A stretch of DNA of 64,000 bases from Gordonia crocea (GTDB taxonomy: Bacteria > Actinomycetota > Actinomycetes > Mycobacteriales > Mycobacteriaceae), in NCBI RefSeq assembly GCF_009932435.1, contig NZ_BJOU01000001.1, forward strand, positions 434,001-498,000, given 5' to 3'. A model generated the notes under the pieces. It did not search any database. It was not told where the DNA came from and saw only the letters and a program-made list of their open reading frames with translations. Of this stretch, positions 14,588 to 22,914 are shown in pieces. How positions within the stretch are numbered: the first letter of the stretch is position 1; each line of letters starts with the position of its first letter. Position numbers and translations under genes: made by a program.

Positions 14588-15895
14588 TCAGGACCAGCAG
14601 GCCTTCATGTGGCTTCGCGAGTCGAAGTTCTCGCCCTTACTCGGGAAGTACCAGGTGATTTTTCGATAGGCGCGCTTGCCGTTGCAGGTTCCGATGTCCC
14701 AGGCGACGATCGTGGCGGGCACCTCCTGCTCGGTCCCGACCCGGTCCTCCCGCAACCAGACGCCGGTGCCGGTTCCCTCGGCGCGCTCGCCGCCCCAGCT
14801 GGTCCAGGTGATGTCCGTGACGCGGGCCCGGCCGACGCCGCCGGTGTAGACCGTCGTCGGCCGCTCCTGCCCGTAGCCCTTGCCGTTGGGAGGCATCGAT
14901 CCCAGGACGACGGCGCCACCCGCGCTGGTCGTCGGCGCCGCTTTGCCCGGGCCGTCGAAGCGCTCGACTTTCTGCTTTGAGAGGAACACCCCCGAGCCGG
15001 TCGTGGTGTTCCAGCAGGTCAGCCCGTGGAACTCCGACGCGCAAACCCAGTTCTGGAAGTAGTACTGCTTGCCGTAGGCCACGCGCGGAACCCGGTAGCC
15101 GTCATTGGCGGGCTGGTTCATCCAGCCGGTCGTGCCAGAGCTGTCCGTCGGGTCGCCGACCCGGTCGTGTCGGAGCGGCAACAGCCATTTGCCCTTGCAG
15201 GTGCCGACCCGGTTCACGCATCCCAGCGGGCTCGACGACTTGTTGTAGCTGAGCACGCCGCACTGGCCCTGGCGGCCGTCGGAGTCGGCCGCCTGGAAGT
15301 CGCAGCCGATGCCGCCCGTGGGCGTCAGCAGGTGTGCGGACAGAACTTTGCCGTATCTGCTGACATAGGTCGGCAGCGGGATCGCACCGGTCGGACGCGG
15401 ACCGCCGGCTCCCGGATAGGCGTCTTCGACGGGGGCGGATGCGGCAGCGCTCGGCGGCGCACCCGACGGCGTCGACGAGGAGGCCCCCTGCTCGGTGCTG
15501 CTGGAGGCCGCCGGCTTCGCGGTGTCGTCCGAGTGGCGACCGCCGAAAACGAACGCCCCGACGACGCCCAGCGCGATGACCACGGCGACGGCGATCGCTG
15601 CGAGTGCCCAGCCGGGAACGGGCAGCCCGGACGGGGACTGTGCCGGGGCGGGACCCGCGAGCTGTGCGAGCACGGCGGTGTCGATCTCGGGTCCGGTCGG
15701 ATCGGCAAGTCGTGCGTCGTAAGCGGCGCGCTTGGCCGGGTCGCCGAGGATCGCCTGCGCGGTGTGGATCTGCTCGTGCAGCGCGGTGTTCGACGGATCG
15801 GTCGCCGCCAGCGTCGTTGCGAGTCGGGCGGCAAGGTTCGGACTGCTCGCCGATCGGTCCAGTCCGAACGCCGCGTACAAGTCGATGTGTGCCAC
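14588..15895 (-). CDS. membrane-anchored protein with J-domain-like N-terminus
   Basis: A 435-residue protein with three parts. Residues 1-65 look like a DnaJ-type helical domain (DLYAAFGLDRSASS, then HTAQAILGDPAKRAAYDARL), but the HPD motif needed to stimulate Hsp70 is absent. A single membrane helix spans about 94-118 (GWALAAIAVAVVIALGVVGAFVFGG). A Ser/Ala/Pro-rich linker (125-165) is followed by a long extracytoplasmic domain with many Cys, Trp and Gly residues, including CDFQAADSDGRQGQCGVLSY and CVNRVGTCKGKWLLPLRHDRVG. The exterior domain is not recognised. Its function is unknown; the J-like part may only be a fold relic. Confidence 0.65.
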   Translation of the reverse strand: MAHIDLYAAFGLDRSASSPNLAARLATTLAATDPSNTALHEQIHTAQAILGDPAKRAAYDARLADPTGPEIDTAVLAQLAGPAPAQSPSGLPVPGWALAAIAVAVVIALGVVGAFVFGGRHSDDTAKPAASSSTEQGASSSTPSGAPPSAAASAPVEDAYPGAGGPRPTGAIPLPTYVSRYGKVLSAHLLTPTGGIGCDFQAADSDGRQGQCGVLSYNKSSSPLGCVNRVGTCKGKWLLPLRHDRVGDPTDSSGTTGWMNQPANDGYRVPRVAYGKQYYFQNWVCASEFHGLTCWNTTTGSGVFLSKQKVERFDGPGKAAPTTSAGGAVVLGSMPPNGKGYGQERPTTVYTGGVGRARVTDITWTSWGGERAEGTGTGVWLREDRVGTEQEVPATIVAWDIGTCNGKRAYRKITWYFPSKGENFDSRSHMKACWS

Positions 15896-16089
15896 TCGTG
15901 CCCCCTGTGTCGATCGCCGGCGACTCGTATTCCTGTCCCCGACATGCAGGAATGAACCACAGTCTCGCGCTGGGGATCAACCGCAACGCGCCGAGATCAC
16001 CCGTCTGGACCAACTGGCGATCACAGTGCGATGAGCGAGCCCGACGACAATCGGTGGTGGCGCTGTCCGACCGGGGCTAGCTTCAGTCC

Positions 16090-16668
16090 ATGGACGTCGT
16101 CGAGATCGCGCCGGTGCTTCGAACCGAACTCCTCCGACGGTGGAACGAGCCGCACCGTCGCCACCACGATCAGCGTCATCTCGACGAGGTCGTGGCGGGG
16201 CTTGCGACGTTGTCGGAAGCCGGCTTGGACTTCGACGCGCGGCCGACGGTCTTGGCCGCGTGGTTCCACGATGCGGTGTACCGCCCGCTGCGCCCCGACA
16301 ACGAGGAGGCATCGGCGAACCTGGCCCGCGAGCTGCTGGTCGATGACGACGACCGCGATGAGGTGGCGCGCCTCGTCGAACTTACCCGGACACATCAGCC
16401 CGCGCCCGGTGACCGAAACGGCATCGCCCTCTCCGACGCCGATCTGGCCGTCCTCGGTGCGGATGCGCACCGATACGACGAGTACGCCGCGAACGTCGGC
16501 GAGGAATTCCGCCGGGTGCCCCGACCCCTGTATCGGCGCAAGCGTCGCGAGCTGCTGGCCGAGTTTCTCACCCGCGAGCACCTCTACGTGTCACCGCCGG
16601 CGCAACAGTTGTGGGAAGCGACCGCCCGCGCGAATATCGCCCGCGAGATCGAGGCTCTGGCACGCTGA
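16090..16668 (+). CDS. HD-domain metal-dependent phosphohydrolase-like protein
   Basis: A 192-residue single-domain HD protein. The metal ligands appear in order: a first His in HHDQRHLDEV (about 25-33), the H60-D61 pair in WFHDAVY, a further His in LTRTHQ and a distal Asp in LSDADLAVLG. This is the small predicted HD hydrolase group (COG4339-like), for which nucleotide or phosphate-ester substrates are suspected. The ATG at 16090 has no strong ribosome-binding site. It stands alone next to the serine tRNA on the other strand. Confidence 0.78.
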   Translation: MDVVEIAPVLRTELLRRWNEPHRRHHDQRHLDEVVAGLATLSEAGLDFDARPTVLAAWFHDAVYRPLRPDNEEASANLARELLVDDDDRDEVARLVELTRTHQPAPGDRNGIALSDADLAVLGADAHRYDEYAANVGEEFRRVPRPLYRRKRRELLAEFLTREHLYVSPPAQQLWEATARANIAREIEALAR

Positions 16669-16686
16669 GCATCTGGTCCCAGTCTG

Positions 16687-16771
16687 CGGAAGCGGAGGGA
16701 TTTGAACCCCCGGTGGTTTTACCCACGCTCGCTTTCAAGGCGAGTGCATTCGGCCGCTCTGCCACGCTTCC
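16687..16771 (-). tRNA. tRNA-Ser (anticodon UGA)
   Basis: An 85-base class II tRNA. The acceptor arms GGAAGCG/CGCTTCC pair fully; the D arm contains GGCAGAGCGGCCGAATGC; the anticodon stem CTCGC/GCGAG holds a loop with TGA; a long variable arm GTGGGTAAAACCAC-like follows; the T arm has GGTTCAAATCC. The discriminator base is G, as in serine tRNAs. CCA is not encoded. Confidence 0.95.
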
Positions 16772-16826
16772 CGGTGCTGACCAGGCTAGCGGACCGTGCT
16801 GGCGGGTCGTCCCCTACGGTGGTGAA

Positions 16827-17741
16827 ATGCGGATTCCCGCCGAGCTCGACGCCCAGCGGCGATTGGGCGCCGACTGGGCGCGCTGGCTCGACGGCCTGTC
16901 GGCGCGCACCGACGCCCTGCTCGGCGAGTGGCGGCTCGTCGCGGTCGGGGAACCGATGCACGGCTATGCCTCGATCGTCGTCCCGGTCCGCACCGACGAT
17001 GGCGGCGAGGCGGTCCTCAAAGTCGGCTTCGACGGCTCGGTCGACACCGAGCAGGAGCATCTGGCGCTGCAATACTGGGCCGGCGACGGAGCGGTCCGGC
17101 TCTTCCGCGCCGATCCGGCTCGCCGGGCGCTATTGCTCGAACGGCTCACCACCCGTGATCTGAGCGACGAGTGGGATCTGTACGCGTGTGAGGTTGTCGC
17201 GCAACTGTATTCGCGCCTGCACCGCCCGGCGCCCCCGCGGCTGCGCCGGTTGAGCGACGCGCTGCGCGGCTGGCTCGACGCGATGGCGGCCGATGCCTCA
17301 CACATGCCGGTGCCGCGGCGGCTGATCGATCGGGCGCTGGCGCACGGGCGCGACTTCACCGCCGACCCGGCCTGCGACGGGCGGATCATCCACGGCGACC
17401 TCCACTATGAGAACGTTCTCGCCGCCGAGCGCTCGCCGTGGCTGGCCATCGACCCGCAGCCGTTGTCCGGCGACCCGCATTTCGAGGTTGCGCCGCTATT
17501 GTGGAACCGATGGGAGGAGATGGTCGGCTACCTCGCCCCGTCGATTCGCCGTCGATTCGACACCGTCGTCAACGCCGCGATGCTCGACGAGGACCGCGCC
17601 CGCGAGTGGGTGGTGATCCGGATGGTCCTCAACGTGCATTGGGCGGTCCAGGACGCCGCGCGTATGAACCGTTCGCTCGACGACGGCGAGCGCGACTGGA
17701 TCACCCGGTGTATCAGCGTCGCCAAAGCCGTGCAGCGCTGA
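16827..17741 (+). CDS. APH(6)/hydroxyurea-kinase-family phosphotransferase
   Basis: A 304-residue kinase-fold protein of the aminoglycoside/hydroxyurea antibiotic-resistance kinase family (PF04655), which includes streptomycin 6-phosphotransferase. The catalytic loop HGDLHYEN (H189, D191, N196) and the metal-binding DPQPLSGDPHFE follow the family layout, with an N-lobe containing GYASIVVPVRTDDGGEAVLKVGF. It would phosphorylate a hydroxylated small molecule; actual resistance function is not shown. The start at 16827 gives a normal family length. It sits alone, downstream of the tRNA on the opposite strand. Confidence 0.8.
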   Translation: MRIPAELDAQRRLGADWARWLDGLSARTDALLGEWRLVAVGEPMHGYASIVVPVRTDDGGEAVLKVGFDGSVDTEQEHLALQYWAGDGAVRLFRADPARRALLLERLTTRDLSDEWDLYACEVVAQLYSRLHRPAPPRLRRLSDALRGWLDAMAADASHMPVPRRLIDRALAHGRDFTADPACDGRIIHGDLHYENVLAAERSPWLAIDPQPLSGDPHFEVAPLLWNRWEEMVGYLAPSIRRRFDTVVNAAMLDEDRAREWVVIRMVLNVHWAVQDAARMNRSLDDGERDWITRCISVAKAVQR

Positions 17742-17745
17742 TCGG

Positions 17746-19335
17746 TTACCGCCGGGTCAGCGTGGCCAGTGGCGGCTGCAGGATTCCGGCGGGTGAGATG
17801 ACCAGGGATCGGCTGCTGACCTGCACCCCGACCTCGAAGATGTCCCTGCCCTGCAGATGCTGTTTCACAAAGCGGCGCAACTCGCCCGAGTCCGTCGCCC
17901 ACGGCTTGGCCTCGCGGACGTCGAGGGCACCGTCCATCGAACGCGGCTGCGCGTCGAGCCCGGGGCCACGCGGAACGAAGCGAAGGCCGTCGGTGGTGGC
18001 GAGGGTGACCGGGTAGGTCCGGCCCGACGGTGACTTCAGCACCATCGGGTGCCGGGTCTGGGCCCAGTCGAAGTCGGTTGCCGAGAGCCGCCATCCGTCG
18101 GGCAGTGCGCCGGCGAAGTGGACCCCGGTCGGCGGGGCCAGCGTCAGCGACGACTGATCGGTCGACGGGTCGGCGTCGAGGATCGGTCGGGCCAACCGGT
18201 CGCCGGTGGGGGTGAAGCGCCAGGCCGTCGCGTAGAGCGACTTGTGCCAGAAGCCGGTCGCCCCGTTGCGTCGGCCCTCCACCCGCAGCTCGCGGTCCTC
18301 GACGGCCGGGCCGGAGTCGTGGATGGAGATTCGAGAGGTCACCTCGCCGGGGACCTTCGGTTGGTGGTGCCAATCCTTCGCCGGCAAGGCGACCGGGGTG
18401 AAGCCCGGGTTGAAGCGCTCCTCCAACTGCGACGGCGCTTGGGCGCGCTTGATGTTGTGGCGCTGCCAGGTGTAGCGGTGCGGAATGTTGTTGGACCCGG
18501 CGAAGTCCAAATCGTATGCGCGCGTGTACATGTCGCCGTGGCGGTTGGTCACAAAGGTGACCGAACCCGACGTCGAGACCGCCTCGGAGATGAACCGCCC
18601 GCCGACTGGTCCGCCGATTTCGTAGCTGTAGTCGGCCGGCAGCCACGGGTCGAGGAAGACGATCCGCGAACCGCCGCCGGTAAGGGCGACCACCTGGACC
18701 AGACCGGCGGTCAGGTGGTGGGTGTTGCCGGCCGGATCGGTGAACCGCCGCGAGATCCGGTGGCTCAACGACCACTTCCGCGCATTGTGCGGGTCGTTGG
18801 GAACAGTCAGGCCGGGCCAGAGCCAGATGGGTGCGCCATAGAGCCGCGTCCAATTCCAGGTGACGGGGGCGGCCAACAGGTTGTCCAACGAGTAGATCCA
18901 ACCGTCGCGGTCGAGCGCAACGAGCATGTTGTTGTTCACCGAGACGCCGACGACGTGGCCGTCCAGGCACCCCGGCGTGGGCACCTTGCGCCACACGCCC
19001 ACCGAATGGCGCGGGCGCACATAGATCGAGCCGCGCCGCAGCGCCGTCTCGAGGAAGCTGTTGAAGCCCACGGTGCCGTCGCGCAGGTGGACGGCACGCG
19101 GAAGGGAGGACTGCGAGCGCGCCGGGGGTAGGACGGTGAACACGGCCGGGCTTTTGTCCCCGGGCAGAGGGGTCACGATGCCGGGCAGCGGCGGGATGAG
19201 CTGGTTGGTCCCGATCAGGGGGACGCAGGCCTTTGGCCCCGACGGGCGGGCCGACGCGGCTGGTGTTTGCGGCCCGACGACGCCGAGGACGGCTAACGCC
19301 GCGGTGCAGGCGGACAGGGCGGCGAGTCGGTTCAC
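17746..19335 (-). CDS. secreted protein, predicted beta-propeller-like, function unknown
   Basis: A 529-residue exported protein. A signal peptide (LAALSACTAALAVLGVVG, cleavage near ASA-R) is clear. The mature protein contains repeated strand-rich segments with Trp and Gly, such as GFNSFLETALRRGSIYVRP, NNNMLVALDRDGWIYSLDNL and FVTNRHGDMYTRAYDLDF, the sort of pattern seen in beta-propellers. No catalytic motif was recognised. GTG at 19335 is preferred, since GGAG lies six bases upstream; TTG at 19338 is the alternative. It is single-gene and convergent with the kinase (four bases between stops). Confidence 0.6.
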   Translation of the reverse strand: MNRLAALSACTAALAVLGVVGPQTPAASARPSGPKACVPLIGTNQLIPPLPGIVTPLPGDKSPAVFTVLPPARSQSSLPRAVHLRDGTVGFNSFLETALRRGSIYVRPRHSVGVWRKVPTPGCLDGHVVGVSVNNNMLVALDRDGWIYSLDNLLAAPVTWNWTRLYGAPIWLWPGLTVPNDPHNARKWSLSHRISRRFTDPAGNTHHLTAGLVQVVALTGGGSRIVFLDPWLPADYSYEIGGPVGGRFISEAVSTSGSVTFVTNRHGDMYTRAYDLDFAGSNNIPHRYTWQRHNIKRAQAPSQLEERFNPGFTPVALPAKDWHHQPKVPGEVTSRISIHDSGPAVEDRELRVEGRRNGATGFWHKSLYATAWRFTPTGDRLARPILDADPSTDQSSLTLAPPTGVHFAGALPDGWRLSATDFDWAQTRHPMVLKSPSGRTYPVTLATTDGLRFVPRGPGLDAQPRSMDGALDVREAKPWATDSGELRRFVKQHLQGRDIFEVGVQVSSRSLVISPAGILQPPLATLTRR

Positions 19336-19404
19336 CAAGGGCTCCGGCTCACAAGGGCTCCTAGGTGTCGGCGACTCTCGTCGGCGGATCGTGGTCGATC
19401 GTCA

Positions 19405-20283
19405 TCATGCCAGTGCCCGCTCCCGCGCGGAGTGGTCTACCGGACAACCGCTCGGGAAAGTTCCGAGGCGCTCGGTGACCACCTCGTCGGGCCCATAGGT
19501 TTTGATGCGGCGGCTTCCCTCGATGTACTTGGGCCGGACCCGCGGCGGCAGCAGGCGCACGAACGCGGCGCGGGCCCGCATCGCGGCGAGTGCGGCGGCT
19601 CGGATCAGCTTCGGCGGCTCGGAGAAGTGGAAGGCCTCGATGAGCGGGGCATCCATGAGGGCGCGGGAGAACACCTTCATGGCCGGGCGCAACGGTCGCG
19701 GATAGAAGGTGGTCAACAGGTGCAGGGTCATGTCGGCGACCCGGCGCCCGCCCTCGTCGTAGGCGAAGTGCTGCGCTTCGTAGTCGTCCATCAATTCGGC
19801 GAAACCCTGATAGGTGGTCGGCACGTCCTTGATGTTCATGTGCCGGCCGAGTTCGCGGTAGTAGTTCACCGATGCGGCGACCTCGTCGTAGGTCAGCGGC
19901 CGCCAACCGTAGTCGTCGATCCAGCGCTTCGGGACGACGACGAAGGTCGCCAGCACGTAGCGCATGTCATCGTTGCTGATGTCGTAGGCGCGGTGCATCT
20001 GGTTGATGCGGCGGATGGCGGACTTGCTCTCCGCCGACGCGAAGCCGCAGGTGACCGGCCGTTCCAGCAGCAGCGCGGTGTCGTCGTAGCGCTTCTGGGT
20101 GTCGTCGAACCCGCCGCTGTCGGAGAGGAGGCGCCCGATGCTCGGTACCGCGTAGGTGCGGAACAGGGCGAAGCTCAATGACTGGGTGAAGTCCCAGGGA
20201 AAGTCGTACTGCGCGACATTGCGGTAGATCTCCACGTAGTCGGTTTCCGGGTCGAGTCCGCGGTTGCGGTTCCAGCGAAACAT
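19405..20283 (-). CDS. oxygenase MpaB / DUF2236 family protein (2)
   Basis: A 292-residue MpaB-family protein. It has the family N-terminal pattern of a short basic start followed by DFPWDFTQSLSFALFRTYAVPSIGRLL, then NQMHRAYDISNDDMRYVLATFVVVPKRWIDDYGWRPLT, in which the H and R/W residues are conserved haem-pocket candidates. The ATG at 20283 is preceded by AGGAAAGG. It is divergent from a TetR gene 87 bases away and almost certainly its target. Substrate unknown; the fold family includes rubber-cleaving Lcp and fungal MpaB. Confidence 0.75.
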   Translation of the reverse strand: MFRWNRNRGLDPETDYVEIYRNVAQYDFPWDFTQSLSFALFRTYAVPSIGRLLSDSGGFDDTQKRYDDTALLLERPVTCGFASAESKSAIRRINQMHRAYDISNDDMRYVLATFVVVPKRWIDDYGWRPLTYDEVAASVNYYRELGRHMNIKDVPTTYQGFAELMDDYEAQHFAYDEGGRRVADMTLHLLTTFYPRPLRPAMKVFSRALMDAPLIEAFHFSEPPKLIRAAALAAMRARAAFVRLLPPRVRPKYIEGSRRIKTYGPDEVVTERLGTFPSGCPVDHSARERALA

Positions 20284-20314
20284 GGGGGCTGCCTTTCCTC
20301 GAGTGATCCGAGCA

Positions 20315-20326
20315 TAAGTGAACTTA
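20315..20326. promoter_or_regulatory. palindrome between MpaB (2) and its TetR gene
   Basis: TAAGT-GA-ACTTA lies in the 87-base divergent gap, about 30 bases from the MpaB start and 45 from the TetR start. It is the best operator candidate for the neighbouring regulator. Confidence 0.4.
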
Positions 20327-20370
20327 CGGAAGCTGGGCGCCGGTTTGGCAGAACTGGCACAATCTGCCCC

Positions 20371-20934
20371 ATGACCGTCGACGGCGAGAGCGCGCAGGAA
20401 TCGCCCCTGCGCCGGCGATTCCTCGACGCCGGGATGGTCGTACTGGGGCGCGATGGCTATGCGGGCTTCAAACAAGCGGCGGTGTGTGCCGAGACGGGGT
20501 TGACCACCGGCGCCTTCTACCACTCCTTCCGCAACTGGAAGGAGTTCGAGGCGGCGCTGATCGAGCACTGGCGCGACGCCGCGACCGATCGGCTCGTCGC
20601 CCGGCTCGACACGCACCCCTCGCCGCACGAGCGGATCGACGCACTCATCAACGTCGCACTCTCCTTGCCGCACCGATCAGAGGCGGCGATCCGCGTGTGG
20701 GCGGCCGGTGATCCCGAGGTCCGCGCGGCCCTGCGCCAGGTGGACCGAGTGCGCCGCGACGCCGTGGCCCGCTACCTGCGTGATCTGGGAGTCGACGCCG
20801 ACCACGCCGACCGCTTCGCCGGCATGGCCATGCTGCTGCTCATCGGACATGAGTCGGCGGGGACGGATATCGGCGAGCTCGAGTGGAGCATGCGCCACGC
20901 GCTCGAGACCGACCCGCACTTCCAGGCGTTTTAA
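20371..20934 (+). CDS. TetR family regulator
   Basis: A 187-residue regulator. The N-terminal HTH has the family form: RRRFLDAGMVVLGRDGYAGFKQAAVCAETGLTTGAFYHSFRNWKEFEAALIEHW (residues 14-68). The C-terminal ligand domain is helical with a TetR_C-like VRAALRQVDRVRRDAVARYLRDLG segment. It is divergent from the MpaB (2) gene and likely represses it. The last bases of the gene, including the stop, are tandemly duplicated (see 20922-20952). Confidence 0.85.
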   Translation: MTVDGESAQESPLRRRFLDAGMVVLGRDGYAGFKQAAVCAETGLTTGAFYHSFRNWKEFEAALIEHWRDAATDRLVARLDTHPSPHERIDALINVALSLPHRSEAAIRVWAAGDPEVRAALRQVDRVRRDAVARYLRDLGVDADHADRFAGMAMLLLIGHESAGTDIGELEWSMRHALETDPHFQAF

Positions 20935-20952
20935 GAACCAGGCGTTTTAGAA
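20922..20952. repeat. tandem duplication of the TetR gene 3' end
   Basis: CCAGGCGTTTTAAGAA is followed at once by CCAGGCGTTTTAGAA. The first copy contains the TetR stop TAA; the second provides, on the other strand, the stop of the DUF222 gene. Confidence 0.8.
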
Positions 20953-22668
20953 CGGCGGGTCGCCGCCGGCTTGCTCGTTGGCGAGGCGTTGTTTTCGGTT
21001 GGCTTCGCGTTCGGCTCGGCGGCGGGCGTGTTTGGTTTTGGTGCGGTCGTGGGGGCGGTGGTGTTTCGGGTTGCTCGGTTTGGTTGGTGGTGGTGGTTGG
21101 TGCCAGGTGATGGTGTCGAGTGTGGGGAACAGGGTGGTGTTGGTTTCGGCGGGTCCGGGGAGGTGGATGTCTTCCGGGGTGACGGTTTCGTGTGTGAGGT
21201 GGCCGGTGCGGGTGCGGTAGTGGTCGTCGAGCCAGCCGGTGCCGAAGGTTTTGAGTCGGTGGTGCAGGCGGCATTTGGTGGTGAGGTTGTCGGGGGTGGT
21301 TTGGCCGCCGAGGTGGGGGTGGTGGTGGTCGAATTCGGTGGTGTGGTCGATGTCGCAGGTCCAGGCGGGTTGGTTGCAGCCGGGAGTGGTGCAGTAGCCG
21401 TCGCGGATGCGGATGAAGGTGTCGAGGGCGGCGGAGGGCCGGTAGGGGTCGGACGGGAGGTGCGTCGGTAGCGACACCGTGCCTGCGGTGGGGTTGAGGG
21501 GTCGGATGGTGGTGTCGTTGCGGTGGGTGATGTTGCGGAGGTGGGCGGCGGAGATGATGCCGTGGCCGTTGAGGTAGGCGGGTTCGTCGTCGTGGCCGGC
21601 CAGGGTGGTGTGGTTGGCGATGACGTGGACCAGGATGCGCCCGTTGGTGATGGCGGTGTTCTGGTGGTCGCGGATCCAGGTGGCCAGGGTGGTGGGGTCG
21701 GGGATGGTGGCGGTGCAGTCCTCGCGATGGCAGTCGCAGTCAAACGGGGTGCCGGTGATCAGGGCGTAGAGGGCGTCGCTGTTGCGGGCGTCGGAGGTGC
21801 GGGTGTCGTGGGGGCAGGTGTGTGCGGCGAGGTCGAGGATGGCGGTGTAGGCGATGGCGGCGTTTTCGGCGGTCATGGTGGCGCCCAGGGAGCTCATGCC
21901 GTCGGTGCCGGGCAGGATCCAGGTGCAGCGGTCGTGGTTGGCTTTGTCGTGGCGGCGTCGTACGGCGTCGGGGTCGTGGCGGAAGATGATGCGGTCGACC
22001 ATGTCGGCCAATCGTCGGGTGGACCAGCTGCCGGGGGTGTGGCGGGCGAGGATGTCGGCGATGGCGGTGTCGATGGCTGGTGCCCAGTCGTGGTCGTCGA
22101 TGAGTTCGGTGCGGGTGATGATGAGCCGGAATTGGCGTGGGGACAGGTGTCCGTCGCGTAGTTGCCGGCCCACGCGGGGGAGGCGGTCGCGCATGGCGAT
22201 GGCGTCCTGGAGCCAGTGTTCGCCTTGGCGTTGGGTCAGGCCTTGACTCATGGCGATGCGGGCGGCGCATTGGGTGTCGATGTCGAGGAGGCGGACCCCG
22301 CGTGGGGAGGGTTCGGGTTTGCCGGTGCGGGTCAGGTGGGTGTGCATGGCCCCGATCTCGCGGTATTCGGCCCAGGCGATCATGGCGGCGGCTTTGGCCG
22401 CATCACCTAAGACGTCGATGGTCCAGGCGGGTTCGCCGACGGTGACCGCCATCGCGGCGTCCAGGGCGTGGGCGCGGTCCTGCCACAGGTCGGAATCGGG
22501 GTTGTTCAGGTGGGCGTCGGCATGATCGGGGCCCGGATCATCAGTGTCGTCGGCGAAGACCAGTGGCGCCATCGCCGCTTCCCGTTCGGCGGCGTCAACG
22601 GCCCCGGCCAGATCGATCGGCAGATCGAATCCGCCGCCGGGCTTGGCGATCGCTGCGAGGGTGGTCAT
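20947..22668 (-). CDS. DUF222 / 13E12-type HNH endonuclease (1)
   Basis: A 573-residue 13E12-repeat protein with an N-terminal DUF222 helical domain and a C-terminal HNH nuclease domain. The HNH part reads CTTPGCNQPAW, CDIDHTTEFDHHH, then TTKCRLHHRLKT, giving the zinc cysteine pair and the His-Asn-His metal site. A basic Lys/Arg/Asn-rich tail follows. The family is highly multiplied in Mycobacteriales and is sometimes mobile; its biological role is unclear. Codon use is strikingly repetitive (GTGGTG/CACCACC tracts). It abuts a transposase remnant at its 5' side, which supports a history of mobility. Confidence 0.85.
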   Translation of the reverse strand: MTTLAAIAKPGGGFDLPIDLAGAVDAAEREAAMAPLVFADDTDDPGPDHADAHLNNPDSDLWQDRAHALDAAMAVTVGEPAWTIDVLGDAAKAAAMIAWAEYREIGAMHTHLTRTGKPEPSPRGVRLLDIDTQCAARIAMSQGLTQRQGEHWLQDAIAMRDRLPRVGRQLRDGHLSPRQFRLIITRTELIDDHDWAPAIDTAIADILARHTPGSWSTRRLADMVDRIIFRHDPDAVRRRHDKANHDRCTWILPGTDGMSSLGATMTAENAAIAYTAILDLAAHTCPHDTRTSDARNSDALYALITGTPFDCDCHREDCTATIPDPTTLATWIRDHQNTAITNGRILVHVIANHTTLAGHDDEPAYLNGHGIISAAHLRNITHRNDTTIRPLNPTAGTVSLPTHLPSDPYRPSAALDTFIRIRDGYCTTPGCNQPAWTCDIDHTTEFDHHHPHLGGQTTPDNLTTKCRLHHRLKTFGTGWLDDHYRTRTGHLTHETVTPEDIHLPGPAETNTTLFPTLDTITWHQPPPPTKPSNPKHHRPHDRTKTKHARRRAEREANRKQRLANEQAGGDPPF

Positions 22669-22709
22669 GCCCCCATCCTACTCGAACACCTATTCGAGCA
22701 CAAGGGAGA

Positions 22710-22914
22710 ATCCTGCAGCTCAGCTGCCTCTTCGAACGCTTCAACCGGACCCTGGCCGCCGAATGGTCCTACGCGAAACCTACGCCGGCGAAGCCAAACG
22801 AAAAGCCGCCTACACCGCATCGCTCCACCACTCCAACCACCACCGACCCACACCGGGATCGGTGGCCAAGTCCCCTCAGGCCGCATACGCAACCTCACGG
22901 GGGAGGACGCCTAG
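22710..22914 (+). pseudogene. IS481-type transposase C-terminal remnant, two frameshifts
   Basis: Three consecutive pieces in three frames join to a transposase tail: LFERFNRTLAAEWSYA, then YAGEAKRKAAYTASLHHSNHH, then HTGIGGQVPSGRIRNLTGEDA ending at TAG 22912-22914. The order and spacing match the end of the rve-type integrase core and C-terminus of IS481-family transposases (E-R-F-N-R-T and YNxHRxHxxLGGxxP-like). The DDE core upstream is missing. It is a dead relic between the DUF222 gene and the siderophore locus, and its stop overlaps the stop of the WS/DGAT-like gene. Confidence 0.75.
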
